From: Chitinophagaceae bacterium | GTDB lineage: Bacteria > Bacteroidota > Bacteroidia > Chitinophagales > Chitinophagaceae | Direction of reading: 5' to 3' | Assembly: GCA_947456025.1 (NCBI GenBank) | Contig: CANGQQ010000002.1 | Coordinates: 1-48,564 of the forward strand | DNA length: 48,564 nucleotides | Shown: piece after piece, positions 40,221-48,564 of the stretch | Numbering within the stretch: position 1 is the first letter of the stretch | Layout of the letters: each line of letters begins with the position of its first letter | The notes under the pieces: model-generated | Told to the model about the DNA's origin: nothing | The model's database searches: none | The model's input: only the letters and a program-made list of their open reading frames with translations | Made by a program: the position numbers and the translations under genes

Positions 40221-40667
40221 ATGTGTGCTTATCAACGTAAAACATGGGTCGAAAAACGCGATCTCAATAAAAAAGCGGTTGTAAAAAAAATTGAAAAGGA
40301 TTTTGCCGACATGCAAGCTGGCGAACGCATGTTCATTGCAACGCCACAAATTGTAGATGCGTACATCCGACAGATACCCAAAGGAACTGAGACAGCCCTT
40401 GCGCAAATGCGTAAAGATTTGGCTGCGGAATACGGAGCAGATAAAACATGCCCTGTTACATCAGGCATTTTTTTACGCATTGTTGCAGAGGCCGCCTATG
40501 AAGAATATCAAAACGGAACAGCCCTTCATAAGATTACTCCTTTCTGGCGTATGCTCAACGAAAAAAACCCTGCTGCAAAAAAGCTTAGTTTTGGAACGGC
40601 CTTTTTGAAGGAACAAAGACAAAAAGAACATTTGGATGGTTCAAAAACCTCCAGACCAAAATCTTGA
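40221..40667 (+). CDS. MGMT (alkylguanine alkyltransferase) C-terminal domain-like protein, no PCHR motif
   Basis: ATPQIVDAYIRQIPKGTETALAQMRKDLAAEYGADKTCPVTSGIFLRIVAEAAYEE resembles the AGT winged helix. Confidence 0.6.
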   Translation: MCAYQRKTWVEKRDLNKKAVVKKIEKDFADMQAGERMFIATPQIVDAYIRQIPKGTETALAQMRKDLAAEYGADKTCPVTSGIFLRIVAEAAYEEYQNGTALHKITPFWRMLNEKNPAAKKLSFGTAFLKEQRQKEHLDGSKTSRPKS

Positions 40668-40674
40668 ATGATAT

Positions 40675-41145
40675 ATGCAAGCTGAAGATCTGCTTACTCC
40701 GGCAAAAACAGATGAGTATTTCATGGAACAGGCCCTGAAAGAAGCCCGGACTGCCTACGAAGAAGGAGAAGTTCCCGTTGGAGCCGTTGTTGTCATCAAC
40801 AATAAAATCATTGCCCGTGGCTACAATCAGGTTGAAAAACTAAACGACCCAACGGCACACGCCGAAATGATTGCACTGACCTCCGCTTTTAGCTTTTTGG
40901 GCAGCAAATATGTTCCGGATGCCACTTTGTATGTTACGGTTGAACCTTGCTTAATGTGTGCCGGTGCGCTGTATTGGAGCAAAATTGGCAGAATTGTATG
41001 GGGCGCCTCGGATGAAAAAAACGGTCATCAACACATAACAGGAACCATAAATCCATTTCACCAAAAAGCATCTGTTACAACCGGCATCTTAAAAGAACCC
41101 TGTGCTCAATTGATGAAGGAGTTCTTCAAAGCCCGTCGTTCCTGA
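40675..41145 (+). CDS. tadA: tRNA-specific adenosine deaminase
   Basis: [24 protein letters not shown]. Confidence 0.95.
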   Translation: MQAEDLLTPAKTDEYFMEQALKEARTAYEEGEVPVGAVVVINNKIIARGYNQVEKLNDPTAHAEMIALTSAFSFLGSKYVPDATLYVTVEPCLMCAGALYWSKIGRIVWGASDEKNGHQHITGTINPFHQKASVTTGILKEPCAQLMKEFFKARRS

Positions 41146-41172
41146 ATTTGCAAAACCTGCCTTTTTCTTGCT

Positions 41173-41200
41173 TTGGATCAAGCAAGCTTGCTTATTTTTG
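41173..41200 (+). promoter_or_regulatory. sodA promoter with palindromic operator candidate in the spacer
   Basis: TTTG...N17...TATTTTTG (41193-41200); perfect palindrome AAGCAAGCTTGCTT at 41180-41193. Confidence 0.55.
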
Positions 41201-41224
41201 TGCTTCACTTTAAATATCAAAACA

Positions 41225-41830
41225 ATGTCTTTTACATTAGCCCCTCTTCCTTATGCACATGATGCACTGGAACCGCATATTGACACATTGACCATGCAAA
41301 TTCATCATGGCAAACACCATCAGGCCTACGTCGATAATCTGAACAAAGCAATTGCAGGAACAGAACACGAGCAAAAATCATTGGAACAATTGGTTGCCGC
41401 AGCCGGCAGTATCTCACCTGCAGTGCGCAACAACGGAGGAGGTCACTGGAATCATACTTTTTTTTGGGAATCGCTCGCACCCAATGCCGGTGGAATTCCT
41501 GCCGGAGTTTTGGCAGAAGCCATCAACACTGCATTTGGTTCCTTTGACGCATTCAAAGAAAAGTTTGCCAATGCCGGTATGACACGCTTCGGGAGTGGCT
41601 GGGCATGGCTGCTTGTAAAAGATGGCAAACTGGAAATCTCTTCCACACCCAATCAAGATAATCCACTCATGGATGTGGCCGAAGTGAAGGGAACACCAAT
41701 CCTGGGAGTAGATGTTTGGGAACACGCTTATTATCTGAAATACCAAAACCGTCGTGCCGATTACCTAGGCGCTTTCTGGAATGTAGTGAACTGGAGCAAG
41801 ATTGCCGAACGCTACAGTGCTGCGAAATAA
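41225..41830 (+). CDS. sodA: Superoxide dismutase (Fe/Mn)
   Basis: [52 protein letters not shown]. Start 41225. Confidence 0.97.
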   Translation: MSFTLAPLPYAHDALEPHIDTLTMQIHHGKHHQAYVDNLNKAIAGTEHEQKSLEQLVAAAGSISPAVRNNGGGHWNHTFFWESLAPNAGGIPAGVLAEAINTAFGSFDAFKEKFANAGMTRFGSGWAWLLVKDGKLEISSTPNQDNPLMDVAEVKGTPILGVDVWEHAYYLKYQNRRADYLGAFWNVVNWSKIAERYSAAK

Positions 41831-41852
41831 TTTTCTGAATGGAATAATTTAA

Positions 41853-41880
41853 AGGCCCGCATACAAGCGGGTCTTTTTTT
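41853..41880 (+). terminator. sodA intrinsic terminator
   Basis: GGCCCGC-atacaa-GCGGGTC then TTTTTTT. Confidence 0.85.
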
Positions 41881-42130
41881 ATGGCAACGGATCATAACCA
41901 CTGCCACCCCAGGGATGACATTTGCTTACTCGTTTCAATGTTAGAAGCAAGCCCTTTAGAGGTCCATATTTTTTAAAGGCCTGCAAGCCGTAACTGCTAC
42001 AGGTGGGCGTAAATCTGCATTTGGGGCCAATCGCGGGACTTATGACTAACTGATAAAAACGGATCAATACAATGAACGGAAGACTCATTAAATAATAAAA
42101 AACAGTTCTTGTTTTTGATTGTTTACTCAT
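41879..42130 (-). CDS. yidD: Membrane protein insertion efficiency factor YidD
   Basis: [52 protein letters not shown]. Start 42130. Confidence 0.94.
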   Translation of the reverse strand: MSKQSKTRTVFYYLMSLPFIVLIRFYQLVISPAIGPKCRFTPTCSSYGLQAFKKYGPLKGLLLTLKRVSKCHPWGGSGYDPLP

Positions 42131-42533
42131 ATGATTGATCAATGCGTTGTTCCAATTGTTGCAGTACTGTTTGCATATGCTGGAACAAGAATGAATAATC
42201 CGGTATTTCTTTCCCTGTAAAAATGAAAAAAAGATCCATCCGACCTCCGCGTGCATTCAATTTTTGTACCAGCAATTGCTTTTGCAAACGATAAGCTTCC
42301 CGAATCAGTCGCTTGATCCTGTTCCGGTCAACGGCTTTCTTAAAATTGCGCGTACCTACGCCCACACCAAACACAAGAGGTGGTGTGTGTACTTCCGCTT
42401 TTGATTCACTTGAAAGAATATAATAGACCCTGAAAGGAAAATGAGAGAATGACTTTCCTCCTTTGAATAACGCTTCAAGACGTTTGCGACTTTTCAGTCG
42501 TTCGGTTTTCCCAAGTGTATATGATTTCACCAA
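42123..42533 (-). CDS. rnpA: Ribonuclease P protein component
   Basis: [32 protein letters not shown]; position between rpmH and yidD. Confidence 0.94.
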   Translation of the reverse strand: MVKSYTLGKTERLKSRKRLEALFKGGKSFSHFPFRVYYILSSESKAEVHTPPLVFGVGVGTRNFKKAVDRNRIKRLIREAYRLQKQLLVQKLNARGGRMDLFFIFTGKEIPDYSFLFQHMQTVLQQLEQRIDQSYE

Positions 42534-42580
42534 CTCTAAAGTAAACAGTTTGCTCTATAACAAAAAGACATGAAAATAAA

Positions 42581-42611
42581 AAAGTCCCGGTCAGATGAAC
42601 ATCGGGACTTT
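42581..42611 (-). terminator. Intercistronic terminator/attenuator between rpmH and rnpA
   Basis: Minus strand AAAGTCCCG-atgttcatctgac-CGGGACTTTTTT. Confidence 0.7.
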
Positions 42612-42633
42612 AGCTATAATGTTTTACTTGCGC

Positions 42634-42798
42634 TTATTTTTTTGCACCACGCTCATCGCTGATCGTAAGTTTATGGCGTCCTTTTTTACGACGACTTGCC
42701 AATACTTTACGACCGTTTGCGTCTTGCATACGCTTACGGAAACCGTGTGTAGTTTTGCGACGACGTTTTGATGGTTGGTATGTTCTTTTCTGTGCCAT
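42634..42798 (-). CDS. rpmH: 50S ribosomal protein L34
   Basis: [47 protein letters not shown]. Start 42798. Confidence 0.97.
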   Translation of the reverse strand: MAQKRTYQPSKRRRKTTHGFRKRMQDANGRKVLASRRKKGRHKLTISDERGAKK

Positions 42799-42979
42799 TT
42801 TGAAATTTTTAATCCTTTTTAAATATTCCGGGAGAAGCCGGATTTCATTCATTCAGCGAGAACACCACTTCCCACTGTTTGTGAAAGGACGGCAAAGGTA
42901 AGGAAATTGCAGTATTCAATCGGCTTTTCAGCGAAAAATAACCACCGCCCCGATTAAAAAGCCCTTTCACCAATAGTAA

Positions 42980-43807
42980 CTAAGGAAGAAGTTCTATATG
43001 TTGGGACTGAACATCTTTGCCGTAAAATAAACCCGCATGCAGATTGAACTCTTCGGCCGAGTCGGTCGTAAAAAACAACTGTTTGCCCTCTTTAAGCAAC
43101 CTTTGATCCATATCGGGATGACGTTTCAAATAGTCTTTAAGGCTGGAGGCGACAATAGCCCCCTGTGAAAGCAGTCGGATTCCCTTAGGTAACAATTGTT
43201 CAATTTTCTTTGCCAGCAACGGGTAATGGGTGCAGGCCAGTAAAATAGCATCTATTTCGGGATCCTGCTGCAGCAAATCATCAATGCATTCTTTAATGAA
43301 ATAGTCTGCCCCTGCTGTTTCGTGTCGGTTGTTCTCAATCAAGGGAACCCACATGGGGCAAGCCTGTTGAACGACTTGTACCTCCGGATAAAAATGCTCG
43401 ATTTCAAGGACATAAGAACCCGATTGAACAGTTCCGCTTGTTGCCAGAATTCCTATTTTTTTCGAATGGGTGTATTGTCCTATCACCTCAGCCGTTGGCC
43501 TGATAACACCCAAGACACGATTGGAGGCCTGTAAAAGAGGCAAGTCTTTTTGCTGAATCGTTCGCAAGGCCTTTGCCGAAGCTGTATTACAGGCAAGTAT
43601 GACCAAGGGGCATCCCTGTTCAAAAAACCATTTTACGCATTCAAGTGTGTAACGGTAAACAGACTCATAACTTCGGGTTCCGTAAGGAGCCCGCGCATTA
43701 TCGCCCAAATACATGTAGTCGTATTCCGGAAGCTGCGCTACAATTTCCTTCAGGACGGTCAAGCCGCCATAACCGGAGTCAAATATGCCAATTGCGCCGT
43801 GTTGCAT
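42980..43807 (-). CDS. murI: Glutamate racemase
   Basis: IGIFDSGYGGLTVLKEI, YLGDNARAPYGTRS, LACNTASAKAL, LLACTHYPLL. Confidence 0.96.
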   Translation of the reverse strand: MQHGAIGIFDSGYGGLTVLKEIVAQLPEYDYMYLGDNARAPYGTRSYESVYRYTLECVKWFFEQGCPLVILACNTASAKALRTIQQKDLPLLQASNRVLGVIRPTAEVIGQYTHSKKIGILATSGTVQSGSYVLEIEHFYPEVQVVQQACPMWVPLIENNRHETAGADYFIKECIDDLLQQDPEIDAILLACTHYPLLAKKIEQLLPKGIRLLSQGAIVASSLKDYLKRHPDMDQRLLKEGKQLFFTTDSAEEFNLHAGLFYGKDVQSQHIELLP

Positions 43808-43820
43808 TGTACAAAATAAG

Positions 43821-43851
43821 AAAAAAAATCCCGCCTGAATCGGGGCGGGAT
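43821..43851 (-). terminator. Intrinsic terminator after the second ompH-like gene
   Basis: Minus strand ATCCCGCC-ccgattca-GGCGGGAT-TTTTTTT. Confidence 0.85.
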
Positions 43852-43867
43852 GAATTTAAACCATTCT

Positions 43868-44392
43868 TTATTTTTTGGGAGCCACCGCAGGTGTTTCCGG
43901 AATCTTCAGGTACTTCTTAACAAGTGGTAAAAGATCATCCGAAGCAGGTGCAACGATCAGTGCTTCACGTGTAAACACATAGGCATAACCGTTTGTTTTT
44001 GCAACAACCTGTATGGCTTCCAGTGCAATTTTTTGAACCGGCGCGTACACTTCCTGTTCTTTTTGTTGCAGGTACTGTTGCGCTTCGTTTTGGTAACCCT
44101 GCACCTTTGTATACAAATCACTCAACTCACCTTTTTTAACTTCTCTTTTTGTTGGAGTCCACTTAGCTGAATCAGCAGTAAAGATGCTGTCTTTTTCACG
44201 CAACTCTGTAATCAGTTCAGAGTACACTCCATTCAATGAATCCTGTACGCGTTGTAATTTCTCCTGAGCCTTTTTGGTTTCGGGCATGACGGATAATAAT
44301 TCCGAAGTATTGATATGAGCAATTTTTGTTTGCGCTGTCGAAACGAGGTTGCTGAAAACGGCAACGAAAAGAATAAAAATAACTTTGTTCAT
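43868..44392 (-). CDS. OmpH/Skp family periplasmic chaperone (copy 2)
   Basis: Signal peptide; AHINTSELLSVMPETKKAQEKLQ; coiled coil. Confidence 0.9.
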   Translation of the reverse strand: MNKVIFILFVAVFSNLVSTAQTKIAHINTSELLSVMPETKKAQEKLQRVQDSLNGVYSELITELREKDSIFTADSAKWTPTKREVKKGELSDLYTKVQGYQNEAQQYLQQKEQEVYAPVQKIALEAIQVVAKTNGYAYVFTREALIVAPASDDLLPLVKKYLKIPETPAVAPKK

Positions 44393-44459
44393 GTTTATTG
44401 TGTTTTAAAATTCAAGACTATTCCCTGCTCTGATTCGTTACAAAACGAATGATTTTTGA

Positions 44460-44981
44460 TTAAAGTTTAACGCCCAGGATTTTCAGAACATCATCACTTT
44501 TATCCAGTTTCGGGTCGGCAAATATAACAGTAATTCCCTCACTTTTGTCCAAAATAAAATCATACATACGCTCCGTAGCCAGTTTCTGAACAGCGTTGTA
44601 AACCTTATCCTGTATGGGTTTCACCAACTCTTGTTTTTTCCTGAAATAATCGCCTTCATACCCAAATCGCTTACGCTGCAAATCGCGTACCTGTTTTTCC
44701 TTATTGTAAATTTCATCTTCCCGTTTTTTCAGTAACTCGGGTGTCAACATGGCTTTTTCAGCATCCAACTGACGGTACATTTTATCCAATTCACTTTGGA
44801 TGAGGTCAATTTCTTTTTGCCAGACTTCAGCCGTTTCTTCCAATTGGGCATTGGCATTTTTATACTCCGGTATTTTCTCCAAAATGTATTTAGTATCAAT
44901 GATGGCATAACGCTGTGCCCACCCTGCAAAGGCGCAGGAAAACAAGAAAACAACAACGAAAAGAATTTTTTTGAACGGCAT
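44460..44981 (-). CDS. OmpH/Skp family periplasmic chaperone (copy 1)
   Basis: Signal peptide; YAIIDTKYILEKIPEYKNANAQLEE; coiled coil. Confidence 0.9.
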   Translation of the reverse strand: MPFKKILFVVVFLFSCAFAGWAQRYAIIDTKYILEKIPEYKNANAQLEETAEVWQKEIDLIQSELDKMYRQLDAEKAMLTPELLKKREDEIYNKEKQVRDLQRKRFGYEGDYFRKKQELVKPIQDKVYNAVQKLATERMYDFILDKSEGITVIFADPKLDKSDDVLKILGVKL

Positions 44982-45041
44982 ATACTACGATTTTGAAATG
45001 AGTCTTGGATCAACAAATGGAAGATCGGGATGTTTACACGT

Positions 45042-47774
45042 TTATTCGGGTTCAAATCCTAACATGAAGGTAAAGCTGCTGATGTCACGCATTTTGGCTC
45101 CCGGAAAGGAACGGTCAAAGCCAATACCGTAGTCAAATCCAAGCAGTCCAAACATGGGTAAGAAAAAGCGCATACCCAAACCGGCACTTCTGCGCAGTTT
45201 AAATGGATTGTAATCTTTAAAATCATACCACCCATTGGCCGCTTCAAAAAACGCCAGACCAAAAATCGTACTGCTGGGATTGGTGCTCAACGGATAGCGC
45301 AGTTCTAAACTGTATTTGTTAAACATCGTGAAGAACTGGTTAGCAGAAGTTTGTCCGGAATTGTTGATCCGTGGATTGCTTTTATCATAAACCGGATAGC
45401 CTCTGTGTGCAATGATGTCAAACCCAATGATCCCAAAGTTGTTTTGCATACCCGCATTTCCCACCTGAAAACGTTCAAACGGTGAGATGGGAAGGAAATT
45501 ACTGTACCGCCCCAGAAAACCGAATTTAGCCGCTGCTCTTAAGACAAACTGACGGTTTTTTTCAGCGCCCATTGGCTTGCCGATTGGCACAAACCATTCG
45601 TAGTTCAAACGCCATTTGTGATATTCCACCAACTTGTATTTCTCTGCGGGATTATCATATTTAGCCCTATCCCTGAAGAACGACCAAGGGGGGGTAAAGG
45701 TTGCAGTAAGTGAAAAGTTAGAACCGGAACGCGGAAACATGGGTTGATCCACACTCGAACGAATCAACTGCAAACGAATGTTGAGATTGTTCGATAATCC
45801 ACTGTCCAGCTCCGGAAAGATGGGATAGTTGTTTAATTTATATTGCGTGTAGTTGACCGATGTAATCAGATTAAAATAGTCATCAGGCCATTTCAATTGT
45901 TTTCCCAATGAAATACTGGCGCCCATTGTTCGCAAATACTGTGTATTGGAACGTTTTCTTTCCGGCAAACCGGTGAGTGGATTAAAGGCGTTTGCCAGTT
46001 TGGTACGGAATAAGGAAACCGTAAACGCATTGCGCTTTTTCCCTCCCAACCAGGGTTCTGTGAACGAAAAGTTCTGTGAACTGAAAGAGGGTCCGTTGGA
46101 TTGCACACGTAACGATAACCGTTGACCGTCACCGGAAGGCAATGGCTGCCAGGCCGACTTCTTAAAAATATTTTTCGTTGAGAAATTATTGAAGGTTACC
46201 CCCAGGGTTCCGGTTAAACCGATCAATCCTCCCCAACCGGCACTTAGTTCCAGTTGATCACTTGATTTTTCCTCCAAAGAGTAATTGATATCAACAGTTC
46301 CGTCATCGGGATTGGGCATCGGATTGATTCCAATTTTTTCAGGATTGAAATAATTCAAGGCGGCCAACTCTCTGTTGGAACGTATCAAATCGGACCGACT
46401 GAATTTTTCTCCCGGAACAGTGCGCAATTCACGACGAATCACATATTCCTTGGTTTTGTCATTCCCGCTGATATTGACCGACCGAATCGTAGCCTGTGGT
46501 CCTTCCGAAATCCGAACCTCATAATCAATGGTATCATTGTACACCCTTGTTTCGATAGGCTCGATCCGAAAAAACAAATATCCGTCATCCATGTACAAAC
46601 CACTGATATCACCCCCATCCGGAGAAAGTTGTTTGCCAAGTTTTTTATTAAGATGATCCAGATTATAGATCTCTCCCTTTTTAATTCCAAGTATCGATGT
46701 TAGTACCGAGTCGCCGTACTTGGTGTTCCCCTTCCAGGTGATGTTTCCGAAATAGTAACGACGGCCTTCATTCACCTGCAACTCAATCATCAGATTGCCG
46801 TCTTTGTTGTAATACATCGTATCACGATCAATGGTGGCATCACGAAATCCCAGCGTATTATAATAGGCGAGGATTTTCTCTTTATCCTCATTATATTTCG
46901 AGATGTTGAATTTTGAAGCAGCGAAAAATTTAAACCGAAACCATGGATCTAAAAAGGACAATGTTTTGGAGGGGTGTAAAAACCCAAACTCCTTGAAGTA
47001 TTGTTGCCTCGAAACAGAATCCTTAGTTCCATATTGCGGAACAAATGAACTGGCATGTAACGAAATACGACCTTTTTCTTTAGTCCCCTTCATTTGTTTT
47101 TTGAGTTTGAGATCAGCTACCTGTGTATTCCCTCCAAAAAACAATTCTTCAATTTTTACCTTTTTCCCTTTTGAAACAACAAAGGTCAAATCTTTATAAA
47201 GTGCATTCGTTGGATTATTGGATTCGGTGATAGTAACCAGAACAGCTTTATACCCCTTCTCGATGAAATATTTCTGAATACGTTCAATACTGTTGATCCG
47301 TAAGTTTTCGGTAATGACCTTATTGGGAACCAATCCGATTTTTTCTTTGAGGTCGTCCTGTTCACTTTTACGGATACCGGAAAAATAAAAATTCCCCAGA
47401 CGAACGCGCTCCTTCACCTGAATTTCGATGTAGAGGTTTTCGTCTTCCACTTTGGTAAGGTATATCGTTACATCATCAAAATATTGCTGACGCCAAATGG
47501 AATGGATGGCTTTGCTGAACAAATCACCTCCGGGCAGGTACACCTTATCGTTGAGACTGATTCCAGAAATGGATAACAAAAGAGAGGAGTCGAATGATTG
47601 TGACCCTGTAACCCGAATGCCTGCAATCCGGTATTCCTTCGGCGTTTTTGCGGTAAAGATCGCTTCCAGTTGCGGATCTACCGATACAGGAACAATGGTA
47701 TCGTTGAATTGAGCAAATGCCCGGGCCTGAATAGCAATCAGAAAAAAAACCAAGAAGAAACGATAAATACGCAT
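45042..47774 (-). CDS. bamA: Outer membrane protein assembly factor BamA
   Basis: POTRA repeats (GNTKYGDSVLTSILGIKKGEIYN), Omp85 barrel, terminal FMLGFEPE. Confidence 0.95.
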   Translation of the reverse strand: MRIYRFFLVFFLIAIQARAFAQFNDTIVPVSVDPQLEAIFTAKTPKEYRIAGIRVTGSQSFDSSLLLSISGISLNDKVYLPGGDLFSKAIHSIWRQQYFDDVTIYLTKVEDENLYIEIQVKERVRLGNFYFSGIRKSEQDDLKEKIGLVPNKVITENLRINSIERIQKYFIEKGYKAVLVTITESNNPTNALYKDLTFVVSKGKKVKIEELFFGGNTQVADLKLKKQMKGTKEKGRISLHASSFVPQYGTKDSVSRQQYFKEFGFLHPSKTLSFLDPWFRFKFFAASKFNISKYNEDKEKILAYYNTLGFRDATIDRDTMYYNKDGNLMIELQVNEGRRYYFGNITWKGNTKYGDSVLTSILGIKKGEIYNLDHLNKKLGKQLSPDGGDISGLYMDDGYLFFRIEPIETRVYNDTIDYEVRISEGPQATIRSVNISGNDKTKEYVIRRELRTVPGEKFSRSDLIRSNRELAALNYFNPEKIGINPMPNPDDGTVDINYSLEEKSSDQLELSAGWGGLIGLTGTLGVTFNNFSTKNIFKKSAWQPLPSGDGQRLSLRVQSNGPSFSSQNFSFTEPWLGGKKRNAFTVSLFRTKLANAFNPLTGLPERKRSNTQYLRTMGASISLGKQLKWPDDYFNLITSVNYTQYKLNNYPIFPELDSGLSNNLNIRLQLIRSSVDQPMFPRSGSNFSLTATFTPPWSFFRDRAKYDNPAEKYKLVEYHKWRLNYEWFVPIGKPMGAEKNRQFVLRAAAKFGFLGRYSNFLPISPFERFQVGNAGMQNNFGIIGFDIIAHRGYPVYDKSNPRINNSGQTSANQFFTMFNKYSLELRYPLSTNPSSTIFGLAFFEAANGWYDFKDYNPFKLRRSAGLGMRFFLPMFGLLGFDYGIGFDRSFPGAKMRDISSFTFMLGFEPE

Positions 47775-47883
47775 TACAAGTGGACTTGTTTAAAAATATG
47801 TTTGTGAATGATGCTATTCAAAGCGGAGCAAAATAATGGCTTTTGATGAAACTCTTTGTTAAAATGATTGAATTCTGATTGTG

Positions 47884-48564
47884 TCAGGAAGGCCTCCCTG
47901 TTATTTCTTTTTGAATTTGATCTCCCGTTTTTCCAAATCGGCGTTCCCGTTGCTGGAAATCTAAAATGGCTTCGTATAAATTTTCTTTTCTGAATTCGGG
48001 CCAGCGCACATTTGTAAAATACAGTTCGGCATAAGCCAGTTGATACAACAAAAAGTTACTGATGCGGTATTCACCACTTGTACGGATCATCAGCTCGGGA
48101 TCCGGAAACTCACGGGTTGTTAAATAATCCTTGATGGTATCCTGATCAATTTCAAAGGGTTCCAGCTTTCCTGTTTTTACATCGGCGGCAATGTTTTTAA
48201 TGGCATTGACAATTTCCCAGCGGCTGCTGTAACTGAGCGCCATGATGAGGTTGAGCCCGGTATTCTGACTTAAAAAATCAAGGCTTTCCTGCAATTCTTT
48301 TTGTGCATACTCCGGCAACATGTGAATGTCTCCAATCACATGAAGGCGGATGTTGTTTTTATTCAGTGTAGCCGTTTCCTTTTTGATGGTATCTACTAAC
48401 AGTTCCATCAAGCCGGTAACTTCTTCGATAGGGCGGTCCCAGTTTTCGGTACTGAAAGCATACAACGTAAGGTACTTGATGCCCAACTCCGCCGATCCTT
48501 CTACAATGTTCCGCACGCTCTCCACACCCTGAAAATGGCCAAACAAGCGATCCTGGCCATGTTC
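47884..48564 (-). CDS. uppS: Isoprenyl transferase (undecaprenyl diphosphate synthase); 5' end beyond window
   Basis: Reading through the edge: EHGQDRLFGHFQGVESVRNIVEGSAELGIKYLTLYAFSTENWDRP; PDPELMIRTSGEYRISNFLLYQLAYAELYFT. The ORF-track start at 48546 is an internal TTG. Confidence 0.95.
   Translation of the reverse strand, partial: EHGQDRLFGHFQGVESVRNIVEGSAELGIKYLTLYAFSTENWDRPIEEVTGLMELLVDTIKKETATLNKNNIRLHVIGDIHMLPEYAQKELQESLDFLSQNTGLNLIMALSYSSRWEIVNAIKNIAADVKTGKLEPFEIDQDTIKDYLTTREFPDPELMIRTSGEYRISNFLLYQLAYAELYFTNVRWPEFRKENLYEAILDFQQRERRFGKTGDQIQKEITGRPS

Noticed and set aside
1-48564. CRISPR arrays, transposases, phage or toxin-antitoxin/defence islands
   Set aside because: No direct-repeat arrays, insertion-sequence inverted repeats, or matching proteins seen; nearly all sequence is accounted for by housekeeping genes.

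Overview
The window is an ordinary, densely coding Bacteroidota chromosomal segment, most likely from a Chitinophagaceae-like genome. Support for this: GldH, a type IX secretion (T9SS) sorting domain, RicT with a Cys-rich N-terminus, YugP, TAnnTTTG-type promoters and mostly absent Shine-Dalgarno sites. I see about 40 genes. They include a truncated fused isobutyryl-CoA mutase (IcmF) at the left edge that the ORF track misses, radA, comF-like, holB-like, ricT, a GH3/serine-hydrolase fusion, mutL, an 8-repeat PKD protein with a T9SS C-terminal domain, a PBP4-type peptidase, a TrkA-type K+ channel, a ureohydrolase-like protein, pheS, lpxD-like, yicC, gldH with a two-component system, psd, cdsA, a CPBP protease, dusB, two glutathione peroxidases, ALDH, an MGMT-like protein, tadA, sodA, rpmH-rnpA-yidD, and murI-skp-skp-bamA-uppS. 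I found no CRISPR array, tRNA, rRNA, transposon, phage or recognizable defence island. The strongest unexplained signals are: (1) two predicted small intergenic transcripts, 24 kb apart and both on the + strand, each ending in an intrinsic terminator and sharing a perfect 16-nt complementary segment; (2) Bacteroidota-type -7 elements placed 3-6 nt upstream of many start codons, which predicts widespread leaderless mRNAs; (3) a perfect 14-bp palindrome inside the sodA promoter spacer; (4) a ureohydrolase-family protein that appears to lack two of the six metal ligands; (5) a promoter-plus-closing-stem structure in the unexplained 330-bp gap before ricT. All calls come from reading the sequence; no database search or folding program was run.
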